A stretch of DNA of 64,000 nucleotides from Planctomycetota bacterium (GTDB lineage: Bacteria; Planctomycetota; UBA1135; GCA-002748355), in assembly GCA_020638795.1 (NCBI GenBank), contig JACKHW010000001.1, positions 310,001 through 374,000 of the forward strand. Reading direction: 5' to 3'. Positions 8,922-18,117 of this stretch are shown one piece after another (the first letter of the stretch is position 1; every line of letters starts with the position of its first letter). A program made the translations under genes and the position numbers. The notes beneath the pieces were generated by a model. That model had not been told where the DNA came from. It saw only the letters and a program-made list of their open reading frames with translations, and searched no databases.

Positions 8922-9514
8922 TCGTTCATCGACACGCGACGCACACGACGAAGGCTCTGATGCCGTGGTGTCTTTCCGACGGGGATCAAGAGTCGACCTC
9001 CGACCGCGAGCTGCTCTCGGAGCGATTCGGGGACCTCGGGTCCACCCGCGGTGACGATGATCGCATCGAAAGGTGCCGCTTCGGGCCAACCCTTCGTGCC
9101 GTCTCCACAACGGAGATGAATGCGATCGTAGCCGAGTCGCTGCAGCCGTTCGCGCGACTTGCGTGCAAGGACGGGATTGCGTTCGATCGAGTACACGTCG
9201 CGTGCGAGTTCGGCGAGAACCGCGGCGCCGTAACCCGAACCCGTTCCGATCTCGAGCACGCGGTCGTCAGCGCGCAGTTCGGCCGACTGCGCCATCATGG
9301 CGACGATGAATGGCTGCGAAATGGTCTGTTCTTCTCCGATTGGCAATGCTCGGTCATCGAACGCATGCGCGACCATGTGCGCAGGCACGAAGCTCTCGCG
9401 GGGAACGCGCGACATGGCGGACAGCACGCGTCGATCGCGGATCCCGCGCGGGACGAGCTGCTCGTCGACCATGCGAGTACGCTGTTCAGCCAGCTTGTGA
9501 TCGTTCTTGTTCAT
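8846..9514 (-). CDS. pcm: protein-L-isoaspartate O-methyltransferase
   Basis: A 222-residue PCMT that methylates L-isoaspartyl residues of damaged proteins and so starts their repair in the cytoplasm. The family-specific segment QTISQPFIVAMM (residues 63-74) and SAM motif I VLEIGTGSGYGAAVL (86-100) are both intact, followed by the characteristic IHLRCGDGTKGWPE and DAIIVTAG. Length is normal. Although it lies in the glycan cluster, it is a housekeeping enzyme. Its gene is tail-to-tail with the GT4 gene (76-nt overlap), and its upstream side faces a MITE-like palindrome. Confidence 0.95.
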   Translation of the reverse strand: MNKNDHKLAEQRTRMVDEQLVPRGIRDRRVLSAMSRVPRESFVPAHMVAHAFDDRALPIGEEQTISQPFIVAMMAQSAELRADDRVLEIGTGSGYGAAVLAELARDVYSIERNPVLARKSRERLQRLGYDRIHLRCGDGTKGWPEAAPFDAIIVTAGGPEVPESLREQLAVGGRLLIPVGKTPRHQSLRRVRRVSMNDYRNEALGNVVFVPLIGEQGWHDDA

Positions 9515-9601
9515 CAGGTCCCGATCACCGGGTCTCGACCATCGGCTCTCGTTGTGATCAGAGTGGTAGGCCCCAGAACCGGCGACAAGGTGGCGAATGT
9601 G

Positions 9602-9768
9602 CTAGCAGCGTGTTGATAAACTCAGACATGCACCTAGCACGCGCCTTCACCGCCCCGGCAGCTTCCGAAAGCCTCGGCGAATCGCCAATTCGCCTGCGTT
9701 TTCGGCAGCTACCGAGACGGCGAAATCACGCACTCGGCGCGTGCCCGAGTTTTTCAACGCGCTGCTAC
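9602..9768. mobile_element. MITE-like palindromic element (about 167 bp)
   Basis: Terminal inverted repeats cagcgtgttgataaactc (9606-9623) and gagtttttcaacgcgctg (9747-9764) match in 16 of 18 positions when one is reverse-complemented. They are flanked by ctag on the left (9602-9605) and ctac on the right (9765-9768), a near-perfect 4-bp target duplication. Symmetry continues inside: gcacgcgcc (9637-9645) pairs with ggcgcgtgc (9736-9744), gcttccgaaa (9661-9670) with tttcggcagc (9700-9709), and a central hairpin lies at 9676-9694. Ends of this gagttttt-caac type are familiar from IS5/IS1182-like insertion sequences. There is no transposase, so this is a non-autonomous copy or a deleted remnant. 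Confidence 0.7.
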
Positions 9769-9784
9769 CTGCGCGTCGGGAATC

Positions 9785-10840
9785 TCATCGCTTGCGGCCC
9801 TTGAGGTTGCATGCCCACTCGCCTGTCGGCTGATCCGGATGTGACGGCAGTTCGTCGAGCAAGGAGAACGCGTGCGCGTCGAACCATGCCGCGAGTTCCG
9901 CATACGTGTGGTGGGATGCGGTCGGGGCGGAGTACCAGTCGAACATGTGGTGTTCGGTGACTTGTAAGCGCAAGTAATCGTTGGCTCTCGGTAGGACACC
10001 TTCGAATCTATCGAGGAATCGTGCGAGCTGTGCCATCAAGCGAGCAAACTCGAGACCTTCTTCGATGCTGAGCTTGGTCGTGAAGTCGCGGATGTGTCGG
10101 TCGTTGTGTTCCCAGATCGTGTGGAGCTTCTGGTAGACGTGCGCAACGAAGACTCCGCCGGGTCGAATCGTCCGCGCGATCTCACCGAAAGCGCGCTCGG
10201 CGTCGCCGGTATGCATCAAGACGCCGTTGCTGAAGCACGAGTCGATCACATCATCGCGAAACGGAAGATCGTGCAAGTCGGCTTGTATGATGACGACGTT
10301 GTCGTGCTGCTGCGTGTTGTCCCTCGCAGAAGTGACGGCGCCATAGCCGAGATCGACGCCAATGACGAGGCGCGGTCCGCGAAGCGCGGCTTCGAGGGTG
10401 TAGCGTCCATTCCCGCAGCCGGCGTCGAGAACGACTTTGTCCCGTCCGAGATCGTCTTCGTTCAGCCTGCACTTGCTCTGGAACGCGCGCTGACGGTCGC
10501 TGACCGTGCCACCACTCGTGTTCGGGTCGACGCCGCTCGGCGTGTCGGGCAAGAAGCCCCAGTCGCGGAAGTGATCCCATTCGAACCCGAAGTAATTCTT
10601 GGTTTTCCTCGCGAGTTCGTCGTTGTGCTCGTCGCGTCGAATGAACTCCGCCGATACGAAACGGGGGATTCCGTCAATGATCGGGTATCGACTCGCGCAT
10701 TGCAGACAATCGAATGCGACCGTTTCGAGAGTGACGACGTGCTCGAGCGGTGCATGACACTTCACACACCGAAGGAGCTCGGTGAGCAACCGGGTGCTGT
10801 CTTCGCGGCGGTGCTTCGGGCGGATCGTCAGGCACGTCAT
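9785..10840 (-). CDS. SAM methyltransferase with N-terminal zinc-ribbon (Trm112-like) module
   Basis: ATG at 10840 is chosen because AGGAG lies 7 nt upstream; an in-frame TTG two codons earlier is less likely. The 351-residue product starts with a zinc-ribbon-like module (Cys25, Cys28, Cys45, Cys48, then RYPIIDGIPRF) similar to Trm112/UPF0434 proteins. A class I methyltransferase domain follows, with motif I VVLDAGCGNGRYTLEA. Such fused proteins are common in polysaccharide and natural-product clusters. It follows the methyltransferase-GT4 fusion gene after 16 bp and is the last gene of a three-gene minus-strand operon. The acceptor is not evident. Confidence 0.85.
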   Translation of the reverse strand: MTCLTIRPKHRREDSTRLLTELLRCVKCHAPLEHVVTLETVAFDCLQCASRYPIIDGIPRFVSAEFIRRDEHNDELARKTKNYFGFEWDHFRDWGFLPDTPSGVDPNTSGGTVSDRQRAFQSKCRLNEDDLGRDKVVLDAGCGNGRYTLEAALRGPRLVIGVDLGYGAVTSARDNTQQHDNVVIIQADLHDLPFRDDVIDSCFSNGVLMHTGDAERAFGEIARTIRPGGVFVAHVYQKLHTIWEHNDRHIRDFTTKLSIEEGLEFARLMAQLARFLDRFEGVLPRANDYLRLQVTEHHMFDWYSAPTASHHTYAELAAWFDAHAFSLLDELPSHPDQPTGEWACNLKGRKR

Positions 10841-10856
10841 CGACAAACTCCTGTCG

Positions 10857-12479
10857 TCATCGCGACGCTACTGTATCGAAGGGCAACGCATCCGTTGCGC
10901 GTGGGGCCGGCAAGCGAGCCAGTGCGTGCGAGAAGAATCGAGCGTGTTCCTCAGCCATCACATCCCAATCCATGTGAGCGTGGACTGCAGACCGTGCGTT
11001 GTCGCCGAGGGTCCTGCGCAGACTCGGATGATCTCGCAGGTGTTCGATAGCTGCGACGAAGTCGTCCAGTTGCGGTTCGACGACGAGAGCACTGTGCCCG
11101 TGCCGTAACCACTCACGAACGGTTCCGGTATCCGTCGTGATAATCGCTCTACCCATTGCCGCGGCTTCGAGAAGTGCGTTGTTGTGCCCTTCGCAAGCAG
11201 AGGCACACACGTATACATCGATGCTGTCGTAGAACGCCGGCATCTGCGCACGCGTTCGTTGTCCATCGCGATAGTTGGACTGAGCGACGCGAACGCGCGG
11301 TAGCAGCGCGAGTGGCTCGATCAGGGTGTCTGTTCCCTTGACACTCGCGAGCTTGTTACCACACCAGCCGACGACGATCGACTCGCCCGACTGGTCTGCG
11401 TACGTCGTCGGCGAGAAATGGTCGATGTCGACCCCGTGACGCAGCAAGCGGATGTCGGGCACGAACTGTCGAAACGCTTGCACGAGCGCCGACGACACTG
11501 CGTGGACATGACCGAAGGTGCGCGCGAGCCATGTTCCGAACTCGCTCGGCGATCGGTGTTGCCACGAGGTGAAGCTGCGAATCCCGGTCACGTACTTGTA
11601 GCGATCGTGGATTTTGGTGGCATCGAGGAGGTTCCACTCGAGTGGGTAGATCAAGTCGTACGCCTCTTCGTCGAACGGTTCGCCTGCATGCAACGTGGTC
11701 AGCTCGAATTGCTCGGAAAGGCGCGCCATCAACTCGTGGCAATGGCGGGCGAAGATCCAGTCCGGTACGTCGTCGATCAGCAGAATGCGAGGTCGAGACC
11801 CGCGCGTCTCCGTCGGGGGGTGCGCTCGCTGAGCTGCGAGTGCGATCTCGGGCTTCTTGAGGAACGGATCCGGTCCGAAGTCTTCGACCGATTGCGCGCG
11901 TCGCCACAACGTCAGCCCGTAGTTGAATGGCATCGTCAGGCATTCGTAGCGCAGCCCGAGTTGGCGACGCAGCATCTCGACTACGGACCGCAGCCGGTAC
12001 TTCGCGACGAACCCGTCGTGAATCGCGAGCATTCCACCCGGAGTCAACTTGGTCAGTGCCTGCTCCAGTTCGCGCACGACCCACTCGTCCGGTTGTGCTT
12101 CCGACGAGAAGTGATCGAGAAACGCGAAGTCGAAACCCGGTTCGACACGCTGCCAAAATTCGTCACTCGAACCGACGTGACACCGAACGACCTTCTGCTC
12201 CGTTTCGGACAAGAGGCCCCTGAAGTCCTCGATGTCACAGCTCTCGAGTGTGCCGGCGTTCTCGAATGCGGCGCGTGCGAGCACGAACGTCGAACGCCCG
12301 AATCCGATCTCGATGATGCGCTTGGCTTGTAGGCCATGTGCAATCGAGTAGAGCGTCAGCAAGTGTTTGGACGTCGAATACCGATCGCGGTGCCACTGCA
12401 ACAACGTGGCGTCGGGTAGTACGCCTTCGTACTGCAGATCACGGTCCAGTTCTGGCTGGCAATGCATGGCCCTTGTCAC
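10857..12479 (-). CDS. bifunctional methyltransferase-glycosyltransferase (GT4) fusion
   Basis: A 540-residue two-domain protein. Residues about 35-215 form a class I methyltransferase of the Methyltransf_24/cephalosporin-hydroxylase-like type: RIIEIGFGRSTFVLARAAF, then DFAFLDHFSSEAQPD and GGMLAIHDGF. Residues about 230-520 form a GT-B glycosyltransferase of family 4: RILLIDDVPDW, HGVDIDHFSP, GWCGNKLASVKGTD, then CASACEGHNNALLEAAAMG with the EX7E-type acidic motif. The GTG start at 12479 overlaps the upstream stop as GTGA, so the two genes are translationally coupled. The fusion predicts sugar transfer followed by methyl capping, or methylation of the acceptor, on one polypeptide. Confidence 0.88.
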   Translation of the reverse strand: MTRAMHCQPELDRDLQYEGVLPDATLLQWHRDRYSTSKHLLTLYSIAHGLQAKRIIEIGFGRSTFVLARAAFENAGTLESCDIEDFRGLLSETEQKVVRCHVGSSDEFWQRVEPGFDFAFLDHFSSEAQPDEWVVRELEQALTKLTPGGMLAIHDGFVAKYRLRSVVEMLRRQLGLRYECLTMPFNYGLTLWRRAQSVEDFGPDPFLKKPEIALAAQRAHPPTETRGSRPRILLIDDVPDWIFARHCHELMARLSEQFELTTLHAGEPFDEEAYDLIYPLEWNLLDATKIHDRYKYVTGIRSFTSWQHRSPSEFGTWLARTFGHVHAVSSALVQAFRQFVPDIRLLRHGVDIDHFSPTTYADQSGESIVVGWCGNKLASVKGTDTLIEPLALLPRVRVAQSNYRDGQRTRAQMPAFYDSIDVYVCASACEGHNNALLEAAAMGRAIITTDTGTVREWLRHGHSALVVEPQLDDFVAAIEHLRDHPSLRRTLGDNARSAVHAHMDWDVMAEEHARFFSHALARLPAPRATDALPFDTVASR

Positions 12480-13531
12480 GAAGGCACCTCGATGGGGTTC
12501 TCGATTCGTACGCTTGCGAGTTCGAGTTCGAGAATCAGGCGCCGTGCATACTGCTCCTGGGTGTACAGACGCGCATAGGCGAGGCCACGGTCGACCTGCT
12601 CACGAAGCGCCGCGGGATTGTCGAGCCAGTGGGCTAGCGTGGTCGAAATTCGTTCATCGGGCCACGATGGATCGAGTTCGATGACGAACGACCGGATCGA
12701 GTCCTGCGCTTCGTCCGGCACGTCGGCCGCGAGGGCCGTGCCACACATGGGTACTTCTACGTACTTGCCGAAACGCGATTTCGGGGCTCCGCTGCAAGTG
12801 ATGCAGATGCGCGAACTGTTGACCGCCATTGCGAACTCGATGGCATATCGATCGGTGTAGGCGTCGTCATGGTCGTATCCAGGGTGGTCTTGGATCGCAC
12901 AGCGATAGCGCGAAGCCATGCTGCGGAGCACGCCTTGCATGCGGTCACGCAACGGATAGTGAGTGCCCAAGCGAGTCGAAACATTGCGAGCGCCGACGAG
13001 CAACAGGTCGTACTTCTTCGGTAAGCCGTAGTCACGAAACACGCGGCGTTCGGCGCAATGCGCGATGTGCACCAGTCGGGGAGGCGAATCCATTTCACGA
13101 GCGAGCCGCCCGCGCCACTCGAGGAAGTCGTTGTGGTGATGACAAATGACGAGATGTGCACGGGCTTCTTCGATCTCACGACGCGTGTGGTCAACGTCGT
13201 ACATCTCGTTGTAGCGCAAGCATCGCGGTGCACGCGTGCACTGGAAGTCGACGAGACGGTGTGGCTGATAGGCGATGATCCATGAGGGATCGCGTCCCTC
13301 CAGGATGCGATCGAGGTTGCGCTGCACGGGGATCGAGTCTTCCCAGCCGGGCCAACCGGGGCCGGTCCAATGGACCGTCGCGATACGCCCGACGGCGCGC
13401 ATCGAATGGAAGCGCACGCGGGACATCTTGCGCCGATACGTTTCGTGCGGGCAGAGGAACACGATCGAGCCGAGCGGGCGGCTCGCGGGTCTCGGCACGG
13501 GACTCGGGGAACTGCAGTCGCGGAACTTCAT
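12476..13531 (-). CDS. glycosyltransferase-like protein (CgeB/GT-B type)
   Basis: The 351-residue product has a good ribosome site (GGGAG about 9 nt before ATG 13531). It shows an N-terminal domain with SIVFLCPHETYRRKM and a C-terminal domain containing DHPGYDHDDAYTDRYA, NSSRICITCSGAPKSRFG and KYVEVPMCGTALAADVPDE. This last pattern (graded loss of symmetry then E-x-x-x-CGT-x-L) resembles the C-terminal half of CgeB-like and GT1-type glycosyltransferases. It is the first gene of the three-gene operon running down to 9785. Its assignment rests on the C-terminal signature and context; the sugar and acceptor are unknown. Confidence 0.7.
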   Translation of the reverse strand: MKFRDCSSPSPVPRPASRPLGSIVFLCPHETYRRKMSRVRFHSMRAVGRIATVHWTGPGWPGWEDSIPVQRNLDRILEGRDPSWIIAYQPHRLVDFQCTRAPRCLRYNEMYDVDHTRREIEEARAHLVICHHHNDFLEWRGRLAREMDSPPRLVHIAHCAERRVFRDYGLPKKYDLLLVGARNVSTRLGTHYPLRDRMQGVLRSMASRYRCAIQDHPGYDHDDAYTDRYAIEFAMAVNSSRICITCSGAPKSRFGKYVEVPMCGTALAADVPDEAQDSIRSFVIELDPSWPDERISTTLAHWLDNPAALREQVDRGLAYARLYTQEQYARRLILELELASVRIENPIEVPS

Positions 13532-13594
13532 CGTCGCTCCCTTCCTATCGACTGTTGGGGCGAACGTGATGAAGCCAACCGCGACCCAACGGGT

Positions 13595-14170
13595 TCAGTC
13601 CGTGTTTTGCGCGATCCAGGCCGAATTCCGTTCTCGAAGACGCCGCAAGTTGTCACGTGCTTGCCGCTCGAGGGGCCGGCCCCAATCGCTCTGATAGATG
13701 CGTTCTCGACCGAGGAAGCGATCGAGCATCGCGAGCTGCCCGATCGCGAACGTCTCGTCGTCGATACTTCCGTATTCCTCGCGGATCTTCGCCGTATTCA
13801 CGAAGAACGGCTCTTCGTCGAGCGCGAGTGTGGCTAGGTCGAGGTCGATGACGACGCGCGCTTCGTCACTCGATGCGACGTGCGTTTTGGTATCGAGCAC
13901 CATGCTCACGACGCTTTCGACGGAACGCACGTCGAGGCCTGCAGACGTGAGTTGCTCGCGCGCGAGTTCGGCGCTGCGCGCTTCGTTCTCGTGTCCTGGG
14001 ATTTCGTAGATCGCATCGTGATACCAAATGGCCAGGATCTGTTCTTCACTCAGCGAGAGAGAGCGACCTCGCCAGAGCATGTCTGCCACGTGTTCGATCG
14101 TGTGATATCGCCTGTGCGGTTCACAGTAGCGACGGGTGAGATCGATCAAGATTGCATCAGAGGGCGTCAT
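13595..14170 (-). CDS. HD-domain phosphohydrolase-like protein
   Basis: The start at 14170 is chosen because the longer frame would overlap the divergent TPR-like gene and adds a poor-quality N-terminus. The 191-residue protein has the HD-superfamily pattern: RRYHTIEHVADML (His/Glu), AIWYHDAIYEIPGHENEARS with the central HD pair, and a later VIDLDLATLA acidic motif. It matches the group of predicted metal-dependent HD phosphohydrolases, often annotated as N-methyl-D-aspartate receptor NMDAR2C subunit-like. It would hydrolyse a phosphoester in the cytoplasm; the natural substrate is unknown. It is divergent from the gene at 14265. Confidence 0.82.
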   Translation of the reverse strand: MTPSDAILIDLTRRYCEPHRRYHTIEHVADMLWRGRSLSLSEEQILAIWYHDAIYEIPGHENEARSAELAREQLTSAGLDVRSVESVVSMVLDTKTHVASSDEARVVIDLDLATLALDEEPFFVNTAKIREEYGSIDDETFAIGQLAMLDRFLGRERIYQSDWGRPLERQARDNLRRLRERNSAWIAQNTD

Positions 14171-14264
14171 GGTTGCACGCACGCGACGAGCCATTGTGGT
14201 CAGGGGGCTTGTGTTCGTGCGATGCTGCCACACACTTCGAGCAACGACCACCCCGGAGGAAACC

Positions 14265-15122
14265 ATGAAATCGCTGTTCGTCGCGGTCCTCGTGCTCACG
14301 ACGTCGAGTGCGCTCTTCGCGCAAGCATCGGCAGGCAAGGCCGAAATGTTCTACAAACACGGCTTGGTCGAAGATGCGAAACGGACGGCGATCCAGGCGA
14401 TCTTCGCTCACGTGATCGATGACGAAGTCGTTCGTTGCAAGGCTCTGCTCGCGAAGATCGCGATGGACGAGAAGCGCCTCGACACGGCCGTCGAGATCTG
14501 GCAGGAACTCGCGGACAAGCACGCGAAGTCTGCCGAGGGAAGGGTCGCGGTCCTGATGCTCAAGCAGTGGTCGACGTTGGCGCGCTCCGTAGGCGACTTG
14601 AAGACCGGTAGTGCCGTCGCCAAGACCTATGCCTCCGTCGCTGAGTTCTGGACTGGAGGACTCGGTTCGTTCGAGATCGATACGACGTGGTTGCCGGCCG
14701 AATCGGCCGCGGAGTACTGGCTCAAGAAGATCGTCACCGAGTTCCCAGGCACTCCCGAAGCCGAAGCCGCGCTCGTAGGCATCGCCCGCACGTGGATCGG
14801 CAGGGAGAGCGACGCGTCCGGCCGCGGCGGACTCGGCGCCTGGGGCGAAGTCCGGAAGCTCCTCGAGCAGAAGGACGCCGACCGCACCGAGTTCGATCGA
14901 AAAATGGCAATGGCCGCAGCCGCCATCAAAGAACTGGACAAGGCATGCCCGGCGTCGCCTCACTTGGCACGGCTCCAGTTCATGGTCGCGCACGTCTACT
15001 GGCTGGTCGATGACAAGGAGAAGGCGACGCCGTGGTTCGTCCTCGTCAAGAACAGTGCGGGCAACACGCCGACCCTTTGGAGTCACTTGGCGTCGCTGCG
15101 CTTGCAGTACTGGAAGAGTTGA
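14265..15122 (+). CDS. exported helical-repeat (TPR-like) protein
   Basis: ATG 14265 follows CGGAGGA and opens a signal peptide (MKSLFVAVLVLTTSSALFAQ, then ASAGKAE). The mature protein of about 265 residues is built from amphipathic helices in TPR-like spacing: AEMFYKHGLVEDAKRTAI, RLDTAVEIWQELADKHAKS, EYWLKKIVTEFPGTPEAEAA, and a last unit ending SLRLQYWKS. It should act as an exported scaffold. No catalytic motif is visible. Its partner is unknown, and neighbouring genes are on the opposite strand. Confidence 0.7.
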   Translation: MKSLFVAVLVLTTSSALFAQASAGKAEMFYKHGLVEDAKRTAIQAIFAHVIDDEVVRCKALLAKIAMDEKRLDTAVEIWQELADKHAKSAEGRVAVLMLKQWSTLARSVGDLKTGSAVAKTYASVAEFWTGGLGSFEIDTTWLPAESAAEYWLKKIVTEFPGTPEAEAALVGIARTWIGRESDASGRGGLGAWGEVRKLLEQKDADRTEFDRKMAMAAAAIKELDKACPASPHLARLQFMVAHVYWLVDDKEKATPWFVLVKNSAGNTPTLWSHLASLRLQYWKS

Positions 15123-15207
15123 CGAATCGTCACACGCGACCGAGAAACGGGCAGAGGTTCCCGCGTGTATTCACACATTTCTCGTGAGGCACGCCGGCCG
15201 CCGTCGA

Positions 15208-15710
15208 CTAACGAATCTCCTGTAGCGTCGTGCTGTTCCAGATGTCCCATGCAGAAGCATGGTTCATGTTTCCGATCGGCCGATCCTGCCAGCAGCAATT
15301 GTAGACGTCGCCATTGGTCATCACGAGCATCGACGTCCAAGGCTTCCTGCAGAAAAACGTCTCCGAGGTCGTCTCGGTGCTAGTTGCTACGTCGTCTGGT
15401 GGCGGTGTCGTCGGTGCTGCCGCGAATCGACGGCGCCCGCTCATGACCAGTGCTACGCCAATCTCGGCCGCGCGCGCAAACGCGGCGTCGATCGCCGCGT
15501 CGTGCGTCTCGGGATCGAGTTCACAGTGTTGGGCTTCGTAGGCTCGGTCTCGTCACCGTCGGCGTAGCGCTGTTCGACCGAGTCGCGAATCCAGCTGAGC
15601 CGCGCTGCATCCTTCGGCAATCGTCCGAGTGCTACGTCGATGAGATGCGCGCGCATCTCGACCAATGAGATCGGTACGTGCGCGAGGGCGTCGACGGATG
15701 CAGTGCTCAC
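15208..15710 (-). pseudogene. frameshifted gene with C-terminal SPASM domain
   Basis: A GTG at 15710 with AGGAG 7 nt upstream opens a frame reading STASVDALAHVPISLVEMR and on to about 15540. The coding signal then jumps to another frame (RAYEAQHCELDPETHDAA and on), which ends at 15208 with a SPASM-type domain: FFCRKPWTSMLV, NGDVYNCCWQDRPIGNM, and WDIWNSTTLQEIR. A TGA blocks the second frame just upstream of the junction, so one base is missing, or two are extra, near 15540-15550. SPASM domains bind auxiliary Fe-S clusters behind a radical-SAM core, but no CxxxCxxC core is present here. The gene is either a decayed remnant or carries a sequencing error. Confidence 0.6.
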
Positions 15711-15802
15711 CTGAGAACTCCTGGGCGGGGGCTACGTGTCTCATCGAGCCAACCGCCCACTTCGCTGAAGCGAGCCGGATTCGAGCGTCTTTCAACAAGC
15801 TG

Positions 15803-16372
15803 TCATCGCACGACGTGCTTGATCCACGTGCTGGGGCGTTCTCCCCAGATCGGGTCACCGGGAAACGCGCGGCCGATCATGCCAGGCCACTTCCCCGCTC
15901 CTTCGCTCCACAAACGCTCGGGCTTGGTCGCCACATTCTGTTTCCCAGCGCCACGGTGGGCGACGAAATCGGGCGCTTGTGCAGGGTCATCGCAGTAATA
16001 CCAGTCACGGCCCGATCGGGTCGTGAACGCCTCTTGTCCGCGCGCGTCCTTGGCGTAGACGCCGAAGTAGCAGACGCCGTTCCACCGCAGTGGATTGTGC
16101 ACGACGTGGAATGCGACCCAATCACCCGCGCGTAATTGCACCGGAATCGTTTCGCAAGTCGCGCCGAAGTGCTCGTTGCGCAACCGCCGCGCCTGAGTCG
16201 GGAGCAAGATGCCGTTGATCCAGACATCGACGACGAAGTCGTCGGCGACGACGTGCAGCTCGGTGGCTCGCACCGGGCGGACGGCTTGTGTGGACATCGT
16301 GGATGACCAGCCAGCGAGCGTCGTGAGCGCGCCGAGGGGAATTGCGAGAAGAAGGTTTCGGCGAATCTTCAT
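15803..16372 (-). CDS. exported beta-sandwich protein (carbohydrate-binding-like)
   Basis: The start at 16372 gives a signal peptide (MKIRRNLLLAIPLGALTTLA); the longer open frame upstream is an antisense shadow of the aldehyde dehydrogenase. The 189-residue product contains VVADDFVVDVWINGILL and AGDWVAFHVVHNPLRWNG, a pattern like the galactose-binding-like beta-sandwich modules of secreted glycosidases in which a sugar or ligand site sits on strands around a VNG turn. It ends with an aromatic-rich segment (PIWGERPSTWIKHV). Catalytic residues are not apparent. Function unknown; it would act outside the cytoplasm. Confidence 0.6.
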   Translation of the reverse strand: MKIRRNLLLAIPLGALTTLAGWSSTMSTQAVRPVRATELHVVADDFVVDVWINGILLPTQARRLRNEHFGATCETIPVQLRAGDWVAFHVVHNPLRWNGVCYFGVYAKDARGQEAFTTRSGRDWYYCDDPAQAPDFVAHRGAGKQNVATKPERLWSEGAGKWPGMIGRAFPGDPIWGERPSTWIKHVVR

Positions 16373-16467
16373 GGTCCCGGGACTCCTTTGCCGTCGCGGA
16401 ACGAGCGCGACATGCAACTGCATCGGCGCGCAATCGTAACGCCGATGCGCCGATCTCGCGCGACGCG

Positions 16468-18039
<1,572 letters not shown>

Positions 18040-18117
18040 GCTGGTCCGGGGGCAAGAGCATCTGAAGAAACGGCTACCTAGGGAGATCCACCTCTCTCGG
18101 CGACCACGGTTTTCTCT

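Noticed and set aside
15785..15805. Second copy of the MITE end (tttcaacaagctg)
   Set aside because: Only about 12 bases resemble the MITE end and no partner repeat is found nearby.
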